Below, piece after piece: positions 34,362 to 43,279 of a DNA stretch of 64,000 bases. Position numbers and translations under genes: made by a program. Numbering within the stretch: the first letter of the stretch is position 1; every line of letters begins with the position of its first letter. Where the stretch lies: assembly GCA_964559125.1 (NCBI GenBank), contig CAZLGW010000008.1, forward strand, positions 1-64,000. The letters are read 5' to 3'. Origin of the DNA: Ravibacter sp964559125 (lineage in GTDB: Bacteria; Bacteroidota; Bacteroidia; Cytophagales; Spirosomataceae). The notes below the pieces were generated by a model. It worked only from the letters and a program-made list of their open reading frames with translations. It did no database searches and was not told where the DNA came from.

Positions 34362-37300
34362 TTAAAAAGAAGCATTGATCCCGAACACATAGCTTTTGAC
34401 CAGCGGGTAAAAGTTATCCCTGTTCAGTTCGGGGTCCAGTCCGGGGTAGCTTGTGATCGTGAACGGGTTCTGAACATCAAATGATACTCTTATACCTGAA
34501 AACAGCTTTTGTTTGCTCAATGTAGACTGCGGCAGCGAATACCCCAGCGTGATATTCCGGCAGCGCAGGAAGGAGGCGTCTACCAGCCAGCAATCCGCCC
34601 CGTTCTGATAACCGGTATAGAGTGCATCCGATAAGGAAGTCGGGAAATCCCCTTCCGGGTTTTTGAAGGTCCAACGTGTAGAGGAAACAGGCATCGAGTT
34701 GAAACCAAAAGCATTGGTAGTACTTTCCGTTGTCCTGCCTGAAGCATATGGCGACCATTTCTTCTGGATCAGGCCGGACATGAATATATTCAGGTCAAAA
34801 TTCTTGAAAGTGAATTCGTTGCCTATCCCGAAATTGAACTTCGGATCCTCATTCCCGATATAGGTAATATCTGCCGCGGTGATCGCACCGTCCGGCCCGA
34901 TAAGATTTCCTGAAGCGTCATATCCGTGGATATCTTTCATAACAATACCACCCGGTAGCATTCCCGGCATGTGTGCAGGCGCTTCTCCGGCTCCGCCTTT
35001 ATAGATCCCGTCCGACAGTGTCCCGAAAATAGGATTGAAGAGCGCTTTCCTTCCTGTAGGTACTTCATACCGGTTCAGAACAGCCAGCGCTTCCGGCGAT
35101 CTTTCTACCCAGTAGTTGAGGTAATGCGCAAAATTGACGTTGGTCGACCAACCTAATCCGCGGGAAGACGAGGGTAACAGATTCTTTGATTGCAGCGAAA
35201 TTTCGAAGCCGGTCGACCTGGTCTTGCCGGCGTTCCGGTACACACCGTTGATAATGAACCCGGACGGATACGGAACAAATGAAATCAGGTTCCGGATAGT
35301 CTTATTGAAATAATCGACGGCTCCCGACAAGCGGTTGCTGAACAGGGCGAAGTCCAACCCTACATTGAGCTCTCCGGCAGTTTCCCATGTCAGGTTCGGA
35401 TTGGAATCCCGGGTCAGGACGAGACCCGAATTAACATTGCCCGTGCCGAAGTAGGGACTCTGGGCGGTTCCGTACAGCTGGAATGCCGAAGCTCCGAAAG
35501 CGCTGTTACCCGTTTCGCCGTATCCCGCCCGCAGCTTGAGGAAGTTGATCGGAGTTGCCTGGCTGAAGAAATCTTCGTCCGACAGCACCCAGCCTGCAGA
35601 AATCCCGGGGAAATAACCCCATTTCTTATTGTCAGCAAATACGGAAGACCCATCCCGCCTCAAAGAGGCCTGTAGTGTAATGTTGCCGTTGAAGGTATAA
35701 ATAGCCCTTGCAAAATAAGATGCCCATGTAGTCTGCGACTTACTGGAACCCACCGAAGGCCTTACGGCTTGCCCTGATTGAAGACTGTAATTCAGGATCA
35801 CATCCGACAGGAAATTCTGATTGGCGGCATTAAACCCATCCCAATCTGTCCTTTGAAAATTGTACCCGGCCACCGCGCTGAAATAATGCCTTTCTCCTAT
35901 TGCCTTTTCATAAGACAACGTGTAATCGAACAACTTGGATTTGGCTTCCGACTGGGCAAGGCTGGCGGCGCCATTGGCCTGTGAACCAAAATAGAAAGTC
36001 CGCGGGAAATAAGTGGAGCGTTTGGAAGACGACTGGTCGTAGCTGAAATTGGCCCGCGCTTTCAACCCCGGAACGATGTTCCATTCTCCATAAGCACTAC
36101 TCAGGGTACGGTTGGTTAATGTCTTGTCTGTTACAGTACCATACGATACCGGGTTAGGGATATTGGGATAATAAGGACTCAGCGGGTAGGAACCGTCAGG
36201 GTTCTGCAGCGGAATATTCGGAGCCCAGTAGATCGCGGCAGTTACGATACCACCGTTTTCGTTTACCCCTCCTGTAAGGGTATTATCCGCATTGGAATTC
36301 GAGAGGATCACACTTGCCCCGATCTTGATCTTTTCGGAAACAACCTGGTCCAGGCTGACGCGTCCGTTGTACCGTTTGTAGCCGGTATTGAGGATCACCC
36401 CTTTCTGATCAAAGTAGTTTCCTGAAGCAAAATAGGATGTCTTTCCATTACCGCCGGAAAGCGACAGGTTGTGCTGTTGGGTATAACCTGCCCTGGTGAT
36501 CGCGTCCATCGCGGTCTTGTCGCTGTTGCGGGCTCCGTCTATCTCACTCTGGCTGTACACCGGCGTATAGGGTGCAACATCGCCGGCATTCACATTCCCA
36601 TAGTAGGGGCCGATCTTATTGTCGCGGTACCACATTTCTTCACGAACCAGGTTTCTTTCGATCATATAGTCTTTCGCACCATACACCGGGTACATTTTAT
36701 CAACCTGCTGGATACCATACGTACCGGTATAGTCGATTTTCGATTTCCCTTCCGCGCCTTTCTTGGTAGTAATCAGCACTACGCCGGCACCCGCCCTGGC
36801 ACCGTAAATAGAAGCGGCGCTGGCATCCTTCAAAACCTCGATAGAGGCGATATCGTTAGGGTTGATAAAATTCAGCGGCGATTTGTCCACTCCCCCGCTT
36901 CCGTATTTACCATCTCCCAGCGATCCGCTGATATTGGGTTGTCCTGCCGCATCATTCACCGGAATACCATCTATTACATACAATACACCGGCATTGGCCG
37001 ATGAGGGGTTGCTGCGTATCTGCACCCTTACGCCGGCGCCCGGCTGACCGGTCGGCTGTATCACCTGTACACCTGCCGCCTTACCCTGCAGGGATTGTTG
37101 AAAATTGGAGTTCACCGCAGTGTTGAGGTCTTTGCTCTTGATACTGGCGACAGCCCCCGTAAGGTTTTTCTGTTTGACACCGCCATAGCCGATCACCACG
37201 AGCTCATCCATAGCCGAAATTTTTTGCTCGAGTACGATCCCACTCAGGTTTCCGCTGACCGGCACCTCTATCGTTTCGTAGCCGATAAAGGAGATGATCA

Positions 37301-37853
37301 GGGTGCCCTGCCTGTCGGGGACTGTCAGTACAAATTGTCCTTCGGCATTGGTTGAAGTACCGGTGTTGGTCCCTTTTAGTAAAACAGACGCGCCGGGCAG
37401 CGGGCTATGGGTTTCATCGAGCACCTTTCCCCGTATTTCAATCTCTACCGGTGCGACCGGGACTTTTGCTTCGCTTACCTGAACCGGCTTTTTCTTGATG
37501 ATGATCGTTTTATCAACAATCGAATACGTGAAAGGCGTCTGAGAGAGGCACTTCTCCAGCGCTTCATTCAGGGAAACGTTTCTTAACTCGACTGTCACCA
37601 CTTTCTTCAGCTCCTTCAGCGTTTTATCTTCATACCAGAAATAATAGCCGGTTTGCTTCTCTATCTTTTTGAAAACAGATTCCAGCCTGGCATTTTTCTC
37701 TGAAAGCGACACAGCCTGCGAAAAGCCTTTGGCGCTTGCCTGGAACATAATGAGTAAAATAATCGTCAGCTTCATTATTAAAAGCGTTTTGACAATGGGA
37801 ACTTTCCGGTACTGGCACGCCGCAAAATTCCCGATAGGAATCAAATACATCAT
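34362..37853 (-). CDS. SusC family TonB-dependent transporter with STN domain (third PUL)
   Basis: A 1163-residue outer-membrane transporter. The likely functional signal peptide starts near the internal Met at residue 27 (MKLTIILLIMFQASAKGFSQ), so the first 26 residues may be a misplaced start. Then an STN domain (about 50-115, LESVFKKIEKQTGYYFWYED), a carboxypeptidase-regulatory-like domain (about 132-215), TonB box MDELVVIGYG, plug (VQIRSNPSSANAG, DASAASIYGARAGAGVV) and barrel with a C-terminal Phe. The STN domain matches the FecR protein encoded upstream. susD follows after 9 bases. Confidence 0.95.
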   Translation of the reverse strand: MMYLIPIGNFAACQYRKVPIVKTLLIMKLTIILLIMFQASAKGFSQAVSLSEKNARLESVFKKIEKQTGYYFWYEDKTLKELKKVVTVELRNVSLNEALEKCLSQTPFTYSIVDKTIIIKKKPVQVSEAKVPVAPVEIEIRGKVLDETHSPLPGASVLLKGTNTGTSTNAEGQFVLTVPDRQGTLIISFIGYETIEVPVSGNLSGIVLEQKISAMDELVVIGYGGVKQKNLTGAVASIKSKDLNTAVNSNFQQSLQGKAAGVQVIQPTGQPGAGVRVQIRSNPSSANAGVLYVIDGIPVNDAAGQPNISGSLGDGKYGSGGVDKSPLNFINPNDIASIEVLKDASAASIYGARAGAGVVLITTKKGAEGKSKIDYTGTYGIQQVDKMYPVYGAKDYMIERNLVREEMWYRDNKIGPYYGNVNAGDVAPYTPVYSQSEIDGARNSDKTAMDAITRAGYTQQHNLSLSGGNGKTSYFASGNYFDQKGVILNTGYKRYNGRVSLDQVVSEKIKIGASVILSNSNADNTLTGGVNENGGIVTAAIYWAPNIPLQNPDGSYPLSPYYPNIPNPVSYGTVTDKTLTNRTLSSAYGEWNIVPGLKARANFSYDQSSSKRSTYFPRTFYFGSQANGAASLAQSEAKSKLFDYTLSYEKAIGERHYFSAVAGYNFQRTDWDGFNAANQNFLSDVILNYSLQSGQAVRPSVGSSKSQTTWASYFARAIYTFNGNITLQASLRRDGSSVFADNKKWGYFPGISAGWVLSDEDFFSQATPINFLKLRAGYGETGNSAFGASAFQLYGTAQSPYFGTGNVNSGLVLTRDSNPNLTWETAGELNVGLDFALFSNRLSGAVDYFNKTIRNLISFVPYPSGFIINGVYRNAGKTRSTGFEISLQSKNLLPSSSRGLGWSTNVNFAHYLNYWVERSPEALAVLNRYEVPTGRKALFNPIFGTLSDGIYKGGAGEAPAHMPGMLPGGIVMKDIHGYDASGNLIGPDGAITAADITYIGNEDPKFNFGIGNEFTFKNFDLNIFMSGLIQKKWSPYASGRTTESTTNAFGFNSMPVSSTRWTFKNPEGDFPTSLSDALYTGYQNGADCWLVDASFLRCRNITLGYSLPQSTLSKQKLFSGIRVSFDVQNPFTITSYPGLDPELNRDNFYPLVKSYVFGINASF

Positions 37854-38024
37854 GATGATTGTTTGCGTATAAAACAGTGATTATTGTTTCGCGTATAAAC
37901 CGCGGTAGCGCCGGTCGCTATACTGAATGTAAGGCTCCGGAATGAGGTTGGAATACATCATGTCGTCATATTTAACATCATTTATGGTTAGCAACTGAGA
38001 TTTCGGAAATACCGGGAGGTCCGG

Positions 38025-39275
38025 TCAGGGAATTACAATGATCTTTTGATCTTCCATTCTGAAATGGATATTACTCTGTTCAAGAATCCGGAGCACGTTC
38101 GACAGATTGGTATGGCGGGTGATTTTCCCCGAAAATGTCCTCTTCGGGATGACGCCCTCATAGCTGACGTCAAGATCATACCATCTTCCGATCTGGCGCA
38201 TGATTGTTTCTATATCTGCGCTATTGAAATCAAACAACCCGTTTTTCCAGGCCATTACTTCTTCCGTATCGATATCGTTTGTCATGCTCAGGGTTTGTGC
38301 AGGGCTCCATATCGCCTGCTGTCCGGGCTTCAGCTTCACTTCCTGCCCCTTCGAAGGCGCCGAAACCCTGACGCTGCCTTCCAGCAATGTCACCTTCAGT
38401 GCGGCTTCGTCTTCATAGGCATTCACATTGAAGTGGGTCCCCAGTACCTGTACCTGTATATCACCCTTTTCCACGATAAACGGTAGCATTGCACCATCCC
38501 GGGAAGGGTCGGGCTGCGCCGCCACTTCGAAATACACTTCGCCCGTCACGGTTACCCTACGCTCGCCGCCATCGAAGGTAGCGGGATACCTGATGGAGGA
38601 AGATGCATTCAGCCAGACTCCGGTGCCGTCGGAAAGTACAAGCCGGTACTGCCCGCCGCGGGGTGTCTGCATGGTGTTATAAACTACTTTCCCGGTATTT
38701 TTGCCGGCAGCTTCGTATAAAACCTGCCCGTCAGATTGTTTGACAATCCTCACGTTACCTTCGCTTGCCAGCTGCCCCGCCCCGCTGCTGTCGAGCAGCA
38801 CGGTCGAACCGTCGGCAAGGATCAGTACGGCCATATCCCTGCCAGGCGCAGCGTCGGGCGCTGTCACAATCGCTTGTACAGGCTGACCAGCAGGCGCCGC
38901 TCCCGGTTTATAATACGAAGTATATATCCAGATGCCGGAGCACACCGCGATGAAAGCAGCCGAAGCTGCAGCCCACATCCATGTGTTTCGCCTGCCGGTG
39001 AGAGGAATCATCGGTGCTTCTTCGGCCTCGACGTCAGGAGATATTTCCCGGCTTTCCAGTAAATCTTTGAACAGGGCTTTTTCCCCGGCTACATCCGTCA
39101 GCTCAGCCTTCAGCAATTCATGCATACGCTTTGCTTTGCGAGCTGTTTCCCTAAGCCCGGCATCGGCTTCAAATTGCCCTTCCCAATATACGCTTTCTGT
39201 TTCTTCGCCTCCGCAGTACTTCAGAAACGACTCATCCGCCAGTAATTCTGCGATCGTCTTTGGCCCTTTGCTCAT
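38025..39275 (-). CDS. FecR family anti-sigma factor (third PUL)
   Basis: A 416-residue inner-membrane regulator: cytoplasmic N-terminal sigma-binding region (1-95), a transmembrane helix (about 97-118, MWAAASAAFIAVCSGIWIY), a periplasmic FecR domain (about 200-320, MQTPRGGQYRLVLSDGTGVWLNASSSIRYP, VLGTHFNVNAY) and a C-terminal DUF4974 domain (about 335-414, DIETIMRQIGRWYDLDV). It should receive the uptake signal from the STN domain of the SusC encoded 171 bases downstream. A poly-A/poly-T stretch fills the 74-base gap to the sigma gene. Confidence 0.94.
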   Translation of the reverse strand: MSKGPKTIAELLADESFLKYCGGEETESVYWEGQFEADAGLRETARKAKRMHELLKAELTDVAGEKALFKDLLESREISPDVEAEEAPMIPLTGRRNTWMWAAASAAFIAVCSGIWIYTSYYKPGAAPAGQPVQAIVTAPDAAPGRDMAVLILADGSTVLLDSSGAGQLASEGNVRIVKQSDGQVLYEAAGKNTGKVVYNTMQTPRGGQYRLVLSDGTGVWLNASSSIRYPATFDGGERRVTVTGEVYFEVAAQPDPSRDGAMLPFIVEKGDIQVQVLGTHFNVNAYEDEAALKVTLLEGSVRVSAPSKGQEVKLKPGQQAIWSPAQTLSMTNDIDTEEVMAWKNGLFDFNSADIETIMRQIGRWYDLDVSYEGVIPKRTFSGKITRHTNLSNVLRILEQSNIHFRMEDQKIIVIP

Positions 39276-39349
39276 ATAATATTCTCCAGGTTCTAAGAAT
39301 AAGAAGCGGAGGGTCCTTTCTTTTTCCCAAAAAAAAAATTGATTTTTTT

Positions 39350-39949
39350 TTAAACAGAAGGAAAGATGGGGGAATCTATTGCGGAAAGAAGAGCCAATAA
39401 CGTGGCAACACTTATACCAGTGCCGCGCAGTTCGGTTTCCAGCACTTTTATTGCATTATAAACAGTATTATACGCCGTCTTCGCACTGATCCCGGTTTCC
39501 TTTTCTATCTGACGGTAATCCATATTCCTGAAGTATTTCAGTTGTATCAGCTCTTTTTGCCTGGCAGTAAGCTTAGCCAGCGCCGCCTGTACTTTTATCC
39601 TGATTTCGTCTGACCGCTGCATCTCGATCAGCAAATCTTCGTACGACATTTCTCCTTCCTCATCAAAACCTGCTTCGCTGTCCGACAGCACTTTATTATT
39701 ATAGTAAGCGGGATGAAAAACCCTCCTGCGGGTACACGCAAACAGGTAAGCCCTTACATTCTGGACAGGTTTCAACTTTACATGATGCTCCCAAAGATGA
39801 AGGAATACGTCGTTGATAACGTCCTTGGAGGTATCCGTGCTGCCAATCAGCTGCACTCCGTAGCTTAACAGATCGGCATAGTTACGCTCGTATAACGCAA
39901 GCATTGCGTCTGCATCGCCTTGTCTCATTTTCTCCCACAGGTCTTGCAT
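39350..39949 (-). CDS. ECF-type RNA polymerase sigma factor (third PUL)
   Basis: A 199-residue sigma-70 family factor. Region 2 (ALYERNYADLLSYGVQLIGS, DVINDVFLHLWEHH) and region 4 (LTARQKELIQLKYFRNMDYRQIEKETGIS) are clear, with a linker of about 50 residues between. It works with the FecR protein encoded next, and should activate the GH16 PUL. A near-consensus promoter lies about 50 bases upstream (39990-40019), which would allow a basal, sigma-independent expression as expected for regulator pairs of this kind. Confidence 0.95.
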   Translation of the reverse strand: MQDLWEKMRQGDADAMLALYERNYADLLSYGVQLIGSTDTSKDVINDVFLHLWEHHVKLKPVQNVRAYLFACTRRRVFHPAYYNNKVLSDSEAGFDEEGEMSYEDLLIEMQRSDEIRIKVQAALAKLTARQKELIQLKYFRNMDYRQIEKETGISAKTAYNTVYNAIKVLETELRGTGISVATLLALLSAIDSPIFPSV

Positions 39950-39989
39950 GATGATTACGAAATAAGAGCCACTGAATATTTAGCCAATC

Positions 39990-40019
39990 TAAAATTAGGC
40001 GTTTTCTCTTACTTTTCAA
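39990..40019 (-). promoter_or_regulatory. Putative promoter of the third-PUL sigma gene
   Basis: On the minus strand TTG (40019-40017), 19 bp, TAATTTTA (39997-39990), one base from TAnnTTTG. It lies in the 102-base gap after the methyltransferase gene, about 40 bases before the sigma start. Confidence 0.45.
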
Positions 40020-40051
40020 GATCAATGCCGTTGGGGGATGATGATAGCTTT

Positions 40052-41086
40052 TCAATCCTTCCTGGCTGCAATCAGAAACCTGCCGGGGATAGCCCTGTAT
40101 CCTTTAACTTTCAACGGCCTCAGTCCTGCCGTCTTCTGCCACGTCTGCGTTTCGGCAATTGTCCAGGTCCCGGAAGCACTTGTCAATCCAAAAAACAGGC
40201 TGCTGCTTGTTCCCACCAGTCCTCCGCCGGAGCCCGCCTCTTCGGGATTGACGAATTCGTTCACTACATATACGCCGCCGGGTCTCAGGGCTTCCGCTAC
40301 CTTTGTGGCTATATGCCCGTTTTCGTCACTGCTGAAATGGTGGGCAAGGCTCGACATCAGGACCAGGTCATACCGTCCTGTGCCCAGGTCTGTTTCCAGG
40401 ATATCTCCCGGGATAAACTTAACATTACTGTCTTCCAAATCCTGCTGCTGCTTTAGTGCGCCGGGCAGGTCAAGTATATCTGCGGCCAGCTCGGGGTACC
40501 GCTCCCTGAGCGCCCTGACGTGCAGACCGTGGGCTCCCCCTATATCGAGCATACGGCGGGCCTGGTTGGGTACCGGGCACTTACGGGCGAATTCCTTTAC
40601 CTCCGAAACGGCCACCGCCCGCATCGCATTCTGGTACAGATCCCACTCTTCATCCCCGAAATTTTTGTGATAATCGATACCTTTCCCGGTTTTCAGGTAG
40701 CTTTCCAGGCGCTCCATCCATTTCCAGACCACCCGGTTATTGTAGATCAGTAAATCAGATAAATCTGACGCGCTCTTTGACCCCACCCATTTGCGGGCCA
40801 TAGGCGACAGGCTGTACAGGCCATTTTTAAAGCTCAGATAGCCGGCAGACGCTAGCAGGTTTAATAGCTGGCGGGCAGGAACTGTCTGCAGGCTGCAGTT
40901 TTCAGCAATCGCTTCCGCACTTTCCGGACCAGTTTCCAAAGCATTGAAAATCCCTTTGTCAGCGGCCACCAGCACCGCTTTGGATATAACCGGGAACATC
41001 TGCCCGTGCAGCAGGGGAAGAGGCACGAGATTAAGCTGAAGGGCAAGCCATTCAAAGATATTTTCGGGAACCGCCTTCAGCTGCAT
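40052..41086 (-). CDS. SAM-dependent methyltransferase with winged-helix dimerisation domain
   Basis: A 344-residue class I methyltransferase of the O-methyltransferase_2 (hydroxyneurosporene / acetylserotonin methyltransferase) type. The N-terminal 100 residues form the helical winged-helix dimerisation domain (ADKGIFNALETGPESAEAIA), and the C-terminal part is the Rossmann domain with the SAM-binding glycine motif LDIGGAHG (about 179-186), acidic residue at the end of strand 2 and the LRPGGVYVVNEF block. The substrate is unknown. It is 14 bases downstream of carA and likely cotranscribed; no biosynthetic neighbours help to define its role. Confidence 0.8.
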   Translation of the reverse strand: MQLKAVPENIFEWLALQLNLVPLPLLHGQMFPVISKAVLVAADKGIFNALETGPESAEAIAENCSLQTVPARQLLNLLASAGYLSFKNGLYSLSPMARKWVGSKSASDLSDLLIYNNRVVWKWMERLESYLKTGKGIDYHKNFGDEEWDLYQNAMRAVAVSEVKEFARKCPVPNQARRMLDIGGAHGLHVRALRERYPELAADILDLPGALKQQQDLEDSNVKFIPGDILETDLGTGRYDLVLMSSLAHHFSSDENGHIATKVAEALRPGGVYVVNEFVNPEEAGSGGGLVGTSSSLFFGLTSASGTWTIAETQTWQKTAGLRPLKVKGYRAIPGRFLIAARKD

Positions 41087-41100
41087 ATCTCAGGAGCGGC

Positions 41101-42210
41101 CTACTTCTTATAAGCAGCCAGCAACTCAACAAAATCATCAAAAAGGTAGTGCGAATCGTGCGGGCCCGGCGAAGCTTCGGGATGGTACTGCACCGAAAAC
41201 GCCGGTTTGTCCTTCAGACGAATACCTTCCACCGTCTTATCGTTGAGATTAACGTGCGTCACCTCTACATTCTCCGTTGCGTATACATCGTCTGCAATCA
41301 CGCCGAAACCATGATTCTGCGAAGTGACCTCACTCCTGCCGGTAATCAGGTTTTTAACCGGGTGGTTGAGCCCCCTGTGCCCGTTGTGCATTTTGTAGGT
41401 ACCGATACCGTTTGCGAGAGCAAGAAGCTGATGCCCCAGGCAAATCCCGAACAGGGGTCTTTCGGTAGCCAGCAGATCCTTCATCGTCACTACTGCGTAA
41501 TCCATAGAGGCAGGATCACCCGGTCCGTTCGAAATAAAGTATCCATCGGGCGCCCAGGCCAGGATATCGGAGGTTGCGGTCCGGGCCGGGAAGACTTTAC
41601 AATAGCAGCCCCGGCTGGCAAGATGATTCAGAATACTCTTTTTGACTCCATAATCCAGTACGGCTACTCTCCATTTAGCGGTAGCCTCGTCTCCTACATA
41701 GTAAGCTTCTTTAGTACTGACTACTGAAGACAGCTCCAGGCCGGCCATGGAAGGCACCTTCCCAAGCTCGTTGCGAAGCTCCTTTACATCCAGTATTTCG
41801 GAAGAGATAATGGCGTTCATCGCGCCTTTTTCCCGGATATACCTCACCAGGTGACGCGTGTCAATGTCGCTGATACCGACAATATTGGCACTTTCAAAAT
41901 AGGCCTGCAAAGAGGTGTCGGCCTGTTGCCTGGAATATCCTTCCGAAAAAGAATTGCAGACCAGGCCGCTTATTTTGATAGATGCCGATTCTTCTTCCTC
42001 CACCATCCGGACACCGTAATTGCCGATATGCGAGGTAGTATTAACAATAATCTGACCGAAATACGACGGATCCGTATAGATTTCCTGGTAGCCAGTCATC
42101 CCGGTATTGAAACAGATTTCTCCACCGGTTGTTCCCTTCTGGCCAACGTGCGAACCACGATAAGCGGTTCCATCCTCCAAAACCAACAACGCCTGTTTTG
42201 ATTGCGACAT
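41101..42210 (-). CDS. carA: Carbamoyl-phosphate synthase small (glutamine amidotransferase) subunit
   Basis: A 369-residue CarA that frees ammonia from glutamine and passes it to CarB for carbamoyl phosphate (arginine and pyrimidine synthesis). The N-terminal CPSase small domain (LVLEDGTAYRGSHVG, CFNTGMTGYQEI, TDPSYFGQI) is followed by a class I amidotransferase domain with nucleophile Cys257 in GICLGHQ, the NGPGDP motif, and His343/Glu345 in YHPEASPG. carB is not adjacent. Upstream lies a 158-base spacer holding the rplQ terminator and a possible promoter; the leader can form CCCGG/CCGGG and GGGAT/ATCCC hairpins. Confidence 0.98.
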   Translation of the reverse strand: MSQSKQALLVLEDGTAYRGSHVGQKGTTGGEICFNTGMTGYQEIYTDPSYFGQIIVNTTSHIGNYGVRMVEEEESASIKISGLVCNSFSEGYSRQQADTSLQAYFESANIVGISDIDTRHLVRYIREKGAMNAIISSEILDVKELRNELGKVPSMAGLELSSVVSTKEAYYVGDEATAKWRVAVLDYGVKKSILNHLASRGCYCKVFPARTATSDILAWAPDGYFISNGPGDPASMDYAVVTMKDLLATERPLFGICLGHQLLALANGIGTYKMHNGHRGLNHPVKNLITGRSEVTSQNHGFGVIADDVYATENVEVTHVNLNDKTVEGIRLKDKPAFSVQYHPEASPGPHDSHYLFDDFVELLAAYKK

Positions 42211-42294
42211 ATTAGTATAACCTGATTATAAAGAGGGATACCATCCCATGTGATGCTGTCAGTATACGATGCCGGCTTCCCGGCAAACCGGGTG

Positions 42295-42325
42295 CAAAGT
42301 TGGACAAAAAAAGGGTTAAACGAAA
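42295..42325 (-). promoter_or_regulatory. Possible carA promoter
   Basis: CAACTTTG (minus strand, 42302-42295) is one base off the -7 box TAnnTTTG and is followed by GCACC, a common start region. The -33 element is poor (TTCG instead of TTTG at about 42325). It partly overlaps the rplQ terminator. carA would have an 80-base leader. Confidence 0.3.
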
Positions 42326-42337
42326 ACGTTTAACCCT
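42306..42337 (-). terminator. Intrinsic terminator of the ribosomal operon after rplQ
   Basis: On the minus strand the 11-bp stem AGGGTTAAACG/CGTTTAACCCT (42337-42327 with 42322-42312) and 4-base loop are followed directly by six T (42311-42306). It starts 32 bases past the rplQ stop. This is the clearest terminator in the window. Confidence 0.9.
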
Positions 42338-42368
42338 ACAAATTCAAGCAATTGGAAAAGAATCCTTA

Positions 42369-43157
42369 TCAGGCTTCGCGACCGCCCAGCAATTCATCCT
42401 GCCATGCCTTCAGCTCGTCCCATTTACCGGCTGCGGCAAGTTCTGCCTGCTTAGGCCAGGTTGCAGGATCATGAGCCGCAAACTGGGAGCCTGCATTATC
42501 CAGGATCTCGCGGATCTGCTCGGGCGCAGCTTCTGCCAGCTGTGCAAATGTAGCGATACCGGCTTCAGTCAGCACTTCAGCTATTTTAGGACCTATTCCT
42601 TCGATTTTTTCAAGATCGTCGGCAGCTACGGGAGCATCAGCTGCAGGAGCTTCTTCTACCACTACGCTTTCCACTACTTCTGCTTCGGCTATCGATGCCG
42701 GCGCTGCTGCTGTTTCCTCAGCGCCTTTTTTGCCGCTTCCTCCGCGGCGGCTGCGACGGGTCTTAGCCGGTTTTTCGGCGTTGGCCAGCAACAATGCATC
42801 GTTAAAATCAACAAGTTCTATAAGGGCCACCTCGGCGTTGTCGCCCAAACGATTTCCCAGTTTGATAATACGGGTGTAACCACCTGGTCTGTCGGCAATC
42901 TTATCGGCAACCGAATTGTAAAGCTCCTTTACAACCTCCTTATCTTTCAGGTAAGAGAAAACCACACGACGGCTGTGCGTCGAATCGTCCTTCGCTTTGG
43001 TAAGGAGCGGCTCGACATACTTCCGGAGTTCTTTCGCTTTTGCCAGAGTAGTTTCTATCCTTTTGTGCAGGATCAGGGAGCCTGCCAGGTTAGATAACAA
43101 AGCCCTGCGGTGTGATGAGGTTCTGCCTAAATGATTGTCTTTTTTTCCGTGTCTCAT
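42369..43157 (-). CDS. rplQ: 50S ribosomal protein L17 with C-terminal helix-hairpin-helix extension
   Basis: The first 120 residues are a normal L17 (MRHGKKDNHLGRTSSHRRALL, GGYTRIIKLGNRLGDNAEVALIEL), which sits near the peptide exit tunnel. The protein is 262 residues, about double the usual length. A basic, then alanine/glutamate-rich linker (about 130-185) leads to a helix-hairpin-helix-like domain (about 187-262, LEKIEGIGPKIAEVLTEAGI, WPKQAELAAAGKWDEL). I know the same tail from other Bacteroidota proteins, including L21 in some species; its role is unknown. It is the last gene of the alpha operon. Confidence 0.95.
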   Translation of the reverse strand: MRHGKKDNHLGRTSSHRRALLSNLAGSLILHKRIETTLAKAKELRKYVEPLLTKAKDDSTHSRRVVFSYLKDKEVVKELYNSVADKIADRPGGYTRIIKLGNRLGDNAEVALIELVDFNDALLLANAEKPAKTRRSRRGGSGKKGAEETAAAPASIAEAEVVESVVVEEAPAADAPVAADDLEKIEGIGPKIAEVLTEAGIATFAQLAEAAPEQIREILDNAGSQFAAHDPATWPKQAELAAAGKWDELKAWQDELLGGREA

Positions 43158-43279
43158 TGTTTTTGAAATTTACCGGGGCTGTTCTTACAGTTGTTTCCCC
43201 CGGCGGTCCGTTTCGAGCAGCGAAGTTATTTACCGCGCTCCAGAAAGGTAACCTGTGAATAATTGTTTAATTGAGGCTG

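Noticed and set aside
39327..39352. Poly-A/poly-T stretch after fecR considered as a terminator
   Set aside because: The stem would be only A-T pairs and lies upstream of fecR and just past the sigma gene stop, so it is better seen as low-complexity spacer.
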